Positions 23,831 to 33,504 of a DNA stretch of 64,000 nucleotides are shown piece by piece. The position numbers were made by a program, and so were the translations under genes. The notes below the pieces were generated by a model. It did not search any database, was not told where the DNA came from, and saw nothing but the letters and a program-made list of their open reading frames with translations. Every line of letters begins with the position of its first letter. The first letter of the stretch is position 1. The stretch spans positions 1,785,485,839-1,785,549,838 of the forward strand of contig NC_056743.1 in the NCBI RefSeq assembly GCF_019279795.1, written 5' to 3'. Source of the stretch: Protopterus annectens. Taxonomy: Eukaryota > Chordata > Ceratodontiformes > Protopteridae.

Positions 23831-25164
23831 TAACATTGGGAGATGATATTAAGAACCCAAGAGTCTGAAGTGATGAGACACTAATTTGGAAGACAAAGGA
23901 AAAGCCATAGAGACAAAGAAACCTGGTCTAAGGGAAGGGGGGGGGGTGAATTGTCAAAGAGAAGCAGAAATATCATATAAAGGAGGCTTCTAGGCTCAGA
24001 AATATGAGAAGTCTTAGCAGAGGGGGCCCTGCCTACCACCCTTCCTGCCCTTGGAGGCCTGGCAGGGTTGCCTGCAAACAAAAGCAGATCTAGAAATATA
24101 ATTCCTCTGGAACTTAGGGATAGGAGAGACAAAAATATGTTTAAGGTCCTGCAAGGGTTTGCCTTTTTCTTGAAGCGACTTAAACATATCAGCAGCAGCA
24201 GTAGTTACAAAAAGATATTTATTATCCAAAGAAGCATCCAACAACTTGGCCTTAATGTCCTCAGGCAGGGACTGTAGACAATGCCAACAATAATGCCTCA
24301 TGACAGACCCAAAAGCTGCAGCCCTGGAAGAGGCATCATCAGCATCATAGCTGCACTTAATAGGGTGGTGAACCACTTGAGAAGCAGAACCTAAAATAGA
24401 TAAGACAGAGAATTTTGCCTTCCAGAATCAGGGAAGTCCAAAATAGCCTGACAAGCCTGAGCAATTAAGGCCAAAGCATACCTGATCATATGGGTCTGGT
24501 AATTAACACCCCAAAGGCCAAAGTAGAAGCAATGCAAACTTTCTTACTAATCCTCTCTATTGCCCTACTATCTTTATCAGAAGGCAAAAGTCTGGAACAG
24601 AGCAAAAACTTAGAAGATTTGTCAGAAAAGACTGACACCACAGTAGGATCAGTAAGACATTTAAATAAAAATTGATAGTCCTCAGGAACCTTATAGAACC
24701 TATCAGGTATGTGAGGAGCAGGAGACTGAGAATCAGGAGGCTTGGAAGCAGCAATGAAAGTATCTTAACACAGCAGCCAACATAGGAGGAAATGCCAATG
24801 GTTTGATAGTATCCACATGAAGCAACTCATAATATCTTCTCTGAATATCAGACACTTGAGTAGAATCCCACTTGAAGTATTCCATCATTCTAGCAATTGT
24901 ATCCTCAAAGGACAATTCCTCAAAAGGAGACTCAGAGCTAACAGACTCCTCCTTATCACAACCATAAGCCAAGCATCATCAGGCACTGAATCCTCATCCA
25001 GGGAATCTGGTACCCTAAGCCATTTAGAAGGAGAAGTTTAGAAGGTCCAAGGAGGAGCAAGTACTGAAACCCCTTGAGGAGGCTTCAGGACCATCAAGTC
25101 AGAAAATAAGCCATGGCCTCTTGCCATTCCCTTTGAGAATCTTTAGGATGTAATGAAACATGCT

Positions 25165-25490
25165 TCATTTTTATAGGTTCAGAAGTTCATAGGTGTATAC
25201 TAGGCTAATGACCACAAGGGCCTTTTAAAGTCAAGCCATGCATCCCAAATATCTGACAAGTTCTGATACTCTTGATAAGTGTAAGCAGGGGTTTGGGAGA
25301 TGAAACATTTACAAGGAGAGGTCTGGGAGATGAACCATTTACAGGTTACCTGTGTCTAATAGAGATATAGGTGCCAAACCAGGGATGAATTTCCGGTTTC
25401 CCATCCAGTTGTCCAAGTAATGCTTGTGGGTTAGGGAGGAACTCTACTTCACATGGATGGGGAGCCTGTTCCATAGATGGGGTAGTCTCT
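25165..25490 (-). mobile_element. CR1 LINE, 3' end fragment
   Basis: Same text as the fragment at 7030-7245 (aagttcataggtgtatacta, agccatgcatcccaaat, catttacaggttacctg), with a short internal duplication of gtctgggagatgaa at 25290-25335. It extends slightly further into the last codons (tggggagcctgttccataga). It is cut on the right by the TA-flanked MITE. Confidence 0.85.
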
Positions 25491-25492
25491 TA

Positions 25493-25709
25493 TCTGTCAA
25501 CAGAAACCCAATAAAAAAAACATATTTAGAATCTATTATTATATGTTTCTTGTCTGTTTTAAGTGATTCTAATAGAGAAACAGACAGAAGTGAATGATTT
25601 TAATGCAATATGTGATGTGTCTTATTAATGGATAAGCAATTTTATATTTTTGAACATACATTTTGAATAGATTCTAAATATGTTTTTTTATTGTGTTCCT
25701 GTTGACAGA
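25493..25709. mobile_element. 217 bp MITE with ~45 bp terminal inverted repeats, TA-flanked
   Basis: The ends TCTGTCAAC and GTTGACAGA are exact inverses, each flanked by TA. Inversion goes on for about 45 bases (aataaaaaaaacatatttag and agaatctatt inside the left arm) with only two or three differences. The middle is AT-rich and non-coding. TA flanks and long inverted ends are what non-autonomous Tc1/mariner-type elements show. Arm similarity above 90 percent suggests a recent insertion. Confidence 0.75.
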
Positions 25710-26094
25710 TATGCTATGTTACAGGTTGTTCCCTGTATGCTGAGATGTACTGATGTTTTAAGAATAATTAGCCAACAGGATATGATGTCATAATTGTAGT
25801 GATTAATGTGAATATAAATTAGTTCTGTACTGTGAGTGCTTTTTGGCTTGAAGAAACCCACATGGGTGAAAGCGCTTGCCATTGCTTGCAATAAACCATT
25901 GGATTTTAGCCTGTACGTGGACTTGTTTTTGGCTTCCAGCTTTTTTGAACATTGAAATACTGTGTTTTATGCTGATATGTTTGAACAGTCCTGGTCTGCT
26001 CTTCAGCATTTTGATTGGGTGTTTAATTTTTTATTTTTGTGAGAGGAGCGCTTGCTTCTTGGTCATTACCTTTGTTTGTCTGTTGTTTTTTGAG
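25710..26094 (+). other. Repeat-like region with a hammerhead-ribozyme-like core
   Basis: At 25847-25878 the text is cttgaagaa, then acccacatgggt (a short perfect hairpin), then gaaagcgcttg. Hammerhead ribozymes have CUGANGA, a stem II hairpin, then GAAA. Here the first box reads UUGAAGA, one base off, while the hairpin and GAAA are intact. Such cores lie in the terminal repeats of Penelope-like elements of amphibians and fish. An aataaa follows at 25891. No reverse transcriptase or GIY-YIG text is present, so any parent element would be only a fragment. Stems I and III were not established. Confidence 0.4.
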
Positions 26095-26690
26095 TTAGTT
26101 CTGTACTTCTTCCTGGTGGGTACAGCTGCCTCTGTGTAGCTTAACATGCTTGTACAGGGTTCTTGTGAACAGTTTTGCATAGGCAGCAGTGTTCTCAGGT
26201 TTTATGGGGGCTTGAAATTTTGCCAGGTGATCACTTAATAGCAGGAGGTTAACCTTAGAATAGTTCCTGTATATTCCAAGTTTAGCTGGGGGTTCAGGTT
26301 TTATTTTTACTTCAAAGGAGACCATTTTGTGGTCTGACCTTACCAGGGAAGCCACTACACTAGGGGGTATGCAGCATTCTCCCATATTAGTGAGGACCAG
26401 CTCCTGTATGGTTGCACGCCTGGTTGGTGTATTGACTATCTGGTCCAGGGAGTTTGTGTTTTCAAAATCTAGGAATCTCTGTGCATGTATGTTTGGTGTT
26501 GTATAGGATTCCCAGTTAATAGAGGGGTGATTAAAGTCATCCATTAATATGGTATTGGGTTGGATGGTTAGTGTTTCTAACAAGTTTAAATACATGGTAT
26601 GGGTTTCCTGGGTCATGGAGGGGGACCTATAACTTGCAGGGAAGTGGTATTAGATATTGCCTAGGTGAGATGAACATGGAACTGCTCAAG
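26095..26690 (-). mobile_element. CR1 LINE, endonuclease part (left half of a split copy)
   Basis: Antisense CR1 ORF2. An open stretch of 173 codons (26616-26095) reads LLETLTIQPNTILMDDFNHP, INWESY, FLDFENTNSLDQIVNTPTRR and VRSDHKMVSFEVKI, which is the second half of the APE endonuclease. MDDFNHP stands where GDFN is usual. The reverse transcriptase that should follow on the left is absent. Together with 29405-30445 it forms one CR1 opened by an RTE-X insertion. Confidence 0.85.
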
Positions 26691-29405
26691 TGCCTTGTCC
26701 TGTCTGACCAGCCTTGAAGTATATTTATTTTTTATGTAAAAATGGTGTAGGGGTTATCCTGAAGGAACAGTATGTTAAGAGTGTTTTGGGGGTGAGAAGA
26801 GTGTCGGATAGAGTGATGTTTATGAAGCTGGAAATTGATGGTGTAATGATGAATGTTGTTAGTGCATATGCTCCACAAGTTGGGTGTGCAATGGATGAGA
26901 AAGAAAAATTTTGGAGTGAGTTGGATGAAGTGGTGATGACTGTACCCAAGGGTGAGAGACTGGTGATTGGAGCAGATTTCAATGGGCATGTTGGTGAAGG
27001 GAACAGAGGGATGAGGAAGTGATGGGTAGGTATGGTGTTAAGCAAAGGAATGCAGAAGGTCAGATGGTAGTGGATTTTTTTAAAGGATGGACATGGCTGT
27101 GATGAATATGTATTTTAACAAGAGGGAGGAGCATAGGGTGACATACAAGAGTGGAGGAAGATGCACACAGGTGGATTATATCTTATGTAGAAGGGCCAGT
27201 CTGAAGGAGATTGGAGACTGTAAAGTGGAGGCAGGGGAAAGTGTTGTTAGGCAGCATAGAATAGTGGTTTGTAGGATGACATTGGTGATCAAGAAGATGA
27301 GGATGAGTGTGAGGGCAGCACCAAGGATCAAATGGTGGAAATTGAAAAAGGGTAATTGTGAGGTTGAGTTCAGGGAAGAGTTAAGACAGGCACTGGGTGG
27401 CAGTGAAGAGTTACTGAATAGCTGGGTAACTACAGCAGAGCTAGTAAGAGAGATGGCTAGAAAGGTGCTTGGTGTGACATCTGGAAAGAGGAAGGAGGAC
27501 AAGGAGACCTGGTGGTGGAATGAAGAAGTACAGGAGAGTATACAGAGAAAGAGACTGGTGAAGAAGAAGTGGGATTGTCAGAGAGATGAAGAAAGTAGAT
27601 AAGAGTATAAGGAGATGAGGTGCATGACAAAGAGAGAGGTGGCGAAGGCTAAGGATAAGGCATATGAAGAGTTGTATGAAAGGTTGGACACTAAGGATGG
27701 AGAAAAGGACCTGTACCAATTGGCTAGACAGAGGGACAGAGCTGGGAAAGATGTGCAGCAGGTAAAGGTGATAAAGGATAATGAAGGAAATGTACTCACA
27801 AATGAGGAGAGTGTGTTGAGGAGATGGAAAGAGTACTTTGAGGGGCTGATGAATGAAGAGAATGAGACGGAGAGAAGGTTGGATGATGTGCTGATAGTGA
27901 ATCATGAAGTGCAGTGGATTAACAAGGAGGAAGTAAGGACAGCTATGAAGAGGATGAAGAATGGAAAGGCTGTTGGTCCAGATGACATACCTGTGGAAGC
28001 ATGGAGGTGTTTAGGTGAAATGGCAGTGGAGATTTTAATTAGATTGTTTAATGAAATCTTGGAAAGTGAGAGGATGCCTGATGAATGGAGAAAAAAGTGT
28101 TTTGGTACCGATTTTTAAGAATAAGGGTGATGTGCAGCGCTATAGTAACTACAGAGGGATTAAATTGATCAGTCACAGCATGAAGTTATGGGAAAGAGTA
28201 GTGGAAGCTAGGTTAAGAAGGGAGGTGATGATTAGTGATCAGCAGTATGGTTTCATGCCAGGAAAGAGCACTACAGATGTGATGTTTTCTCTGAGAGTGT
28301 TGATGGACAAGTACAGAGAAGGTCAGAAGGAGTTGCATTGTGTCTTTGTGGACTTAGAGAAAGCATATGACAGGGTGCCTGGAGAGGAGCTGTGGTATTG
28401 TATGAGGAAGTTGGGAGTGTCAAGAGAAGTATGTAAGAGTGGTACAGGATATGTACGAGAGTAGTGTGACAGTGGGGAGGTCTGCGGTAGGACTGACAGA
28501 TGCGTTTAAGGTGGAGGTAGGATTACATCAAGGATCAGCTCTCAGCCCTTTCTTATTTACAATGGTGATGGGCAGGTTGACAGACAAGGTCAGACAGGAG
28601 TCCCCGTGGACTCTGATGTTTGCAGATGATATTATGATCTGTAGTGAGAGTAGGGAACAGGTGGAGGAGACCCTAGAGAGGTGGAGATATGCTCTAGAGA
28701 GAAGAGAAAATAGGGTCAGCAGGACTAAGACAGAATATATGTGTGTGAATGAGAGGGAGGACAGAGGAATGGTGAGGATGCAGGGAGTAGAGGTGGCGAA
28801 GGTGGATGAGTTTAAATACTTGGGATCAACAGTTCAGAGTAATGGTGTGTGTGGAAGAGAGGTGAAGAAGAGAGTACAGGCAGGATGGAGTGGGTGGAGA
28901 AGAGTGTCAGGAGTGATTTCTGACAGATGAGTACCAGTAAGAGTGAAAGGGAAGGTCTACAAGAGGGTAGTGAGACCAGCTATGTTATATGGGTTGGAGA
29001 CAGTGGCACTGACAAAAAGGCAGGAGTCACAGCTTGACATGGCAGATGGAAGATATTAAGATTTGCACTGGGTGTGACGAGGATGGACAGGATTAGGAAT
29101 AAGTATATTAGAGTGTCAGTCCAGGTTGGAAGGTTTGGAGACAAAGCCAGAGAGGCAAGATTACATTGGTTTGGACATGTGCTGAGGAGGGGTGCAGAGT
29201 ATATTGGGAAAAAGATGCTAAGGATGAAGCTGCCAGGTAATAGGAAAAAAGGAAGGCCTAAGATAAGGTTTATGGATGTGGTGAGAGAGGACATGCAGGT
29301 GGTTGGTGTGACAGAGCAAGATGCAGAGGACAGGAAGAAATGGAAACAGTTGGTCTGCTGTGGTGACCCCTAATGGGAGCAGCCAAAAGAAGAAGAAGAA
29401 GATGT
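26690..29405 (+). mobile_element. RTE-X (Expander-type) LINE, 5'-truncated, inserted in CR1
   Basis: A sense non-LTR element of the RTE-X group. It begins inside the endonuclease (NGVGVILKEQYVKSV) and runs to the 3' signature gacccctaatgggagcagcc followed by aaaagaagaagaagaag. That end is the hallmark of an RTE-like family abundant in teleost fish. CR1 endonuclease text lies on both sides in opposite orientation, which proves nesting. Five or six frame breaks are seen in 2.7 kb and long blocks stay open, so it is only moderately old. Confidence 0.92.
26714..29373 (+). pseudogene. RTE-X ORF: endonuclease and reverse transcriptase, broken
   Basis: One long ORF is spread over open stretches 26714-27022, 27087-27602, 27615-28118, 28051-28464, 28439-28930 and 29074-29373. 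Endonuclease blocks are VVSAYAPQVGCAMDEKEKFW and VIGADFNGHVGEGNRG (the GDFN-type motif). Then come KWWKLKKGNCEVEFREELRQ, MKRMKNGKAVGPDDIPVEAW, the polymerase LHCVFVDLEKAYDRVPGEEL, GLHQGSALSPFLF, the catalytic MFADDIMICS and EFKYLGSTVQSNG. The C-terminus is LHWFGHVLRRGAEYIGKKML. The first third of the endonuclease is missing, so the copy is 5' truncated. Confidence 0.92.
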
Positions 29406-30445
29406 AACTAGAGACACCTCCACCTTTAGTCCCTGCCTGTGAACTTGCTGGCCTAAATGTGTGGAAGGCATTATAACCTTGCACTGCTGGTGTGCTCTCC
29501 GTGGCTTTAAACCACATCTCAGTGACCACAGAGACATCAGCATTCTCCATGGTAAAGAGAGCTTTTAGGGAGTGAATTTTTTTGTTTAGACTCCTAGCTT
29601 TGAGTAGTAATACCTTTAGATTTTCTTGGTTTTAATTTGCTATGTCAGAAGTACTTTCAGTTTGGCACTGCCTAAAAATGGCACTATAGGGGAAGACAAT
29701 GCTTTAGCTAATATCGAAAGCCTAGATGGGAGAGGTGTAGACCTTCCCTGGAAAAGCATTGTGGTTTGTTGACCATCTCTTTCCATGCTAACAAATATTG
29801 CACCCCCTTAGAATGACACCAGAAACTAAGCCAATTATTAAAGTCAATCATCTTTTGTTCGTATTTTGGCATAATCCTTGGAAAAGGTAAAATGCTGCTC
29901 AAGACTAGGATCATACCAGCCTGAGACACATATTACAAGAGCACCAAGATGTCTCTCTTCATATAGTCTAGGGAGGTAGATTTCAGGTCATTTACTCTCA
30001 CATGGACTATGACTGAGTCATATTGGTAATTGTGGTCCAATGACCTGAGTGCGTGTGCAATGTGATGGATCCTAACCTCTGATAAGCAAGTGACCGTGGC
30101 TTTCTCCTTACTTAGCCTGGTAAGACAGGACATCAGAGCTTCTCACAATGGAGTCTCCAATGACTAGAATGTTGGATTGTGTGGTGGCTTGCCTTATGGG
30201 CTTAGATGTAGAGGCTCCATGAGATGTAGCTCTATGTGTTGATGTGGGTGTTGTTTTGAAAGAGCCTATTTGAGACTGCTGAGGATATTTGTTATGTGTA
30301 CTTCATCTAGGAGTCTTTGTGGTTTAGGAAGGTTACATTTAATTACCTTAGCATATGTGGGTTGATATGTCTGCTTTGAATTGTGAATGATGGGTGCAAC
30401 ATGTGTACTACTGACAACCATATTGACATTAGGGTACTTTTATGT
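29405..30445 (-). mobile_element. CR1 LINE, ORF1 and endonuclease start (right half of a split copy)
   Basis: Antisense continuation of the CR1 at 26095-26690. The start of the endonuclease lies at 29550-29420 (VSVVTEMWFKATESTPAV, AGTKGGGVS). ORF1 esterase text lies at 30133-29700 (SLDYMKRDI, SSILPFPRIMPKYEQKMIDF, FSREGLHLSHLGF). The Asp-His-type end (GLHLS) of the esterase is readable here, unlike in the copy at 1.9-2.2 kb. Frames are shifted several times. Confidence 0.85.
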
Positions 30446-30446
30446 T

Positions 30447-32775
30447 CATAGGTTCATAGGAAGGTGCTAGGCTATTGGCCCTAGGGCCTATATAAGCCTA
30501 GCCAAAAAGGTACCCTGGCTTTCGCCACCCAAGAAAATTATTTTCCTGTGCCCTTGTCAAGCAGAGCCACAGAGGTGATCCCCGGGGTGAATTTCCTATT
30601 TCCCATCCAATTATCAAGATTTTTCTTGAAGAGTGCTAATGAGGAGCTTTGTTTGATATAGATAGGTAGTTTGTTCCAGAGTATGGAAAGTTTCTGGGAC
30701 AGGAATCTATCCCTCCAGCATGTTCTATTTATTGTGGTGACAAGGTTTAGGTCTCTAGAACATGTAGCTTAGAGGGACTGGGATTTATTTAGGTGGAGCA
30801 TGTCCAATAGCTCTGGGTTTGACATAGCTTTGTATGTTAGGCAGAGTTTGCCTCTGAGTAGGTGGTATGCGATGGAGTAAAGCTGGATTTTTTTTGAGAC
30901 GGTCTGCATAGGGCATCTGTTTGAGGCCAGTAATCCTCACTGTAAGGTATTTTTGCGGCCTTTCCAGTTGTAGATGTCTTGTGAGGTACATACCAAAAGG
31001 GGCATTGTACTCTATAATGGGTCTAATGAGTGACTAGTAGAGGGGAACAGTGACCTCTTTTTTCCTGGATGAGAAACCTTTTGTGATGAGGTTTGCCATG
31101 TAGAAGGATTTCCTGACTACTGTGGCGATGTGATTATCAAAGGAGAGACTACTGTCCACCTGTGCCCCAAGGTCTCTTATCACACTTTCAGTGTTAAGTA
31201 GACTACCACCTATGTTGTAGCTCATGGGTACAGAGTTTTTACCAAAGGGGATGACAATGCACTTTATGGCATTGAGCTGGAGGCCATGGCTTTGACACCT
31301 GACATCTGTCTCCATGAGGCCCTTTTGTAGGATGTCCACATCATTAGGAGTTTCGATTATGGCTCCTAGTTTGCAGTCATCTGCAAACTTCATTAACCAA
31401 AGAAAAGTAGATACCAAACAGGAGGGGACCCAGGACTGAATCCTGTGGTACTCCACTTATCACTAGTCTGAAGTCGGATTTGGAGTCTGCTACTTTCACA
31501 GTGTGGGTTCTGTCAGTGAGCCATTTGGCAACCCATCTTGTGACATAGGTATTTATACCTAGTTTAGTGAGTTTATCTATAATTCCAGAGTGGGGGATGG
31601 TGTCAAAGCCTTGGCGAGATCTAGATAGGCTGTGTAAACCACCTTACCCTCATCTACGGCTTTGATGACGGCTTCAAAGCAGTCTATCAGGTTTAGGAGA
31701 CATGATCTGCCTTTTACAAACCCAAACTGAGTGGGGTCCAGAATTTGGAGATTACCAATATCTTTGTGTATAAGATCTATGATGATACGTTCCACGACCT
31801 TGCAGACCAGGCTCGTTAGGCTAATGGGGCGGTAGTTCCCAGGGTCCGTGGTGGCTCCCCCTTTGTGGAGTGGGATAACCGTCGCTGTGTGCCATTCAGT
31901 GGGCACAAAGCCTGAGGTGAGGCTATGATTGAACATGGTGCTTAGGTGGGGTGCCAGTTCATTCTGCACTTCATAGAGAATGCAGCCTGGGATGTTGTCA
32001 CATCCCATGGATGCTGTGTTCTTGGCTTTGGAGAGTGTGGTTTTTACCTGTACAGCGTGATTATAGGAACTTTGCATTCTTCTGGTATAGAGATGGGCCC
32101 TTTAGGGGGTGAGAGAGGGTTAAAGTTAGCACTGAACTTATCTGCCAGGATGTTGTCAATATCAGTTGGTTCTGTATATTTAGTGCCATTGTGCTGTAAC
32201 TCAGAGCAGATCTGAGTGTTGCCATTGAGATTCTTGAAGTAGCTATAGAATGCTTTGTGGTTGTCTTTAGAATCAGTGGCGGTTTTGTTTTCATAACTAG
32301 CTTTGGAAGATTTTATGAAGGATCTTAGCTTCTTACTGAGGCTGGCCAGGGAGTTCCTCCAGTCATGGGATTTTACTCTTTTTTGCAACAGTTTCTTTCT
32401 TCTGTTGTAGAGTTTGTTTATGGCAGGGGACCACCAGATTGGCTTCCTTTTTTGGAGGATAGCATCTTGGTTCTGTTAGGGATAGCACAATCCATTCACT
32501 CGTGTAAGTGCTTAGAAAGTGCATTTGTGCAGGATTCAGCAGTCGTACCTCTATTGTCCGTCTGCATGGGTGTTGTGAAGTTTGCCACTTCTGTCTTAAG
32601 AAGCGTGAAGTTGGCTTTGGAGAAATTTTTTACGGTGGTTTCCCTAATGGGGGGTGGGGGCAGGATGTGGATGTCTAGGGTGATTAGATGTGAGAGTTTT
32701 GCCTCCAGTGACATTGTGTAACTACATCTCTCAAATACCATATCAAGGTCTTTTCTTGGGAGGGACATCAGCCCT
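30447..32775 (-). mobile_element. CR1 LINE, 5'-truncated, best preserved
   Basis: From the CR1 tail (ttcataggttcataggaagg, the clearest 8 bp tail repeat in the window) to the end of the endonuclease at about 32.77 kb. The right side rejoins Gag-like text of the old DIRS element. Only a few breaks are seen in 2.3 kb, so it is among the youngest LINE copies here. Confidence 0.92.
30785..32388 (-). pseudogene. CR1 ORF2 reverse transcriptase, nearly open
   Basis: Open stretches 32388-32044, 32077-31577, 31456-31034 and 30991-30785. Blocks are SKASYENKTATDSKDNHKAF and YFKNLNGNTQICSEL, then TEPTDIDNILADKFSANFNP, FVPTEWHTATVIPLHKGGA, GNYRPISLTSLVCKVVERII, TQFGFVKGRSCLLNLIDCF, the catalytic KFADDCKLGAIIETP, CIVIPFGKNSVPMSYNIGG and HLQLERPQKYLTVRITGLKQ. 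A single-base loss turns DLAKAFDTIPHSGI into DLAKALTPSPTLEL, and the GVPQGSVLG segment is shifted around 31440-31480. All catalytic aspartates are still encoded. Confidence 0.92.
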
Positions 32776-33504
32776 AACAAATACCGGAGGTTCTGACCAC
32801 TGCTGAGATTTAATAAGAGAACCCGGAACCTCCTCCCTGACCAATATCTGTGGAATCCGTCTAGGCAGCCCTCCTAGATAATCAGCCATGGTTCCCTCTC
32901 AATGTCTGGAGCAGGTGCCTGCAAAGCCTCAGAGGTTATGTGAAAAGCCAGATCCATGTGAGCCTCTGACGGGGACATGGCAGAGAAATCTGATGTAGAT
33001 GATGAACAACAAACAGAATTATTACCTGCTTTTAGAAGGGCATCCAGTGGAGGCTGCACAACTAAAAAAATCCAGCCAAGATTTCTTGGCCTTCTTCTTA
33101 CTTAGCAGGAGTATCTCAGGGTGAAAGGATTCTGCCAGGGTACCGTGGGATAACTGTTCAAGCTGTTCATTTTCAAGATACATAACCAGGGAAGACAAAG
33201 TTCTTCTGAGTGTCTTAGGCACAAATACCTTATAGATACTACAACAGGTATGATCGTGGGACCAGCCCAACCAAAAAAGACACTGTTCCTGACAATCCTT
33301 ATGGGGGATCTTTCTCCCATACTGATGTTTTCCCTTCTTAGATGACATGAACTCTAGGAAGCAAAATAAAATACAAGGCCAACAAAAGAAAAAAAAAACC
33401 CAACAGGGCAATTATCTGGTGGCTAGGTATTCAGCACAGCAACAAGGCCTTCAGACCAAGTAGCAATAATGGCTTTTGAAAAGGTGCCAAAGAACTTCTG
33501 GGTA
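32776..33504 (-). pseudogene. Fossil Gag-like 5' region of the old DIRS element
   Basis: The outer part of the split DIRS-order element. It shows a cysteine-bearing start (CQEQCLFWLG, HTCCSIYKV) of the CxxC-type that opens DIRS ORF1 proteins. A serine/alanine-rich stretch follows on the left. A minus-strand RTE-X begins at its right edge. A fossil. Confidence 0.6.

Larger units (their letters stand above)
20560..33504 (-). mobile_element. DIRS-order tyrosine-recombinase retrotransposon, fossil, split by nested LINEs
   Basis: An old element of the DIRS order, antisense. Reading leftward its parts are a Gag-like region (33.4-32.8 and 25.2-24.0 kb), a reverse transcriptase with YLDDLLL (about 23.8-22.9 kb), an RNase H region with IPSEHSLLTDSLSR and QVDLFAT (about 22.7-22.3 kb), and a tyrosine recombinase with RAHSTR (about 22.2-21.1 kb). 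A block of CR1, RTE-X and small elements (25165-32775) sits inside the Gag part. It differs from the two other DIRS elements in the window and is clearly a different family. It is broken in many places (well over ten) and looks the oldest of the three. Its outer ends were not found; a similar ~30 bp text at 20.57 and 20.97 kb may be a worn terminal or split repeat. Confidence 0.8.
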
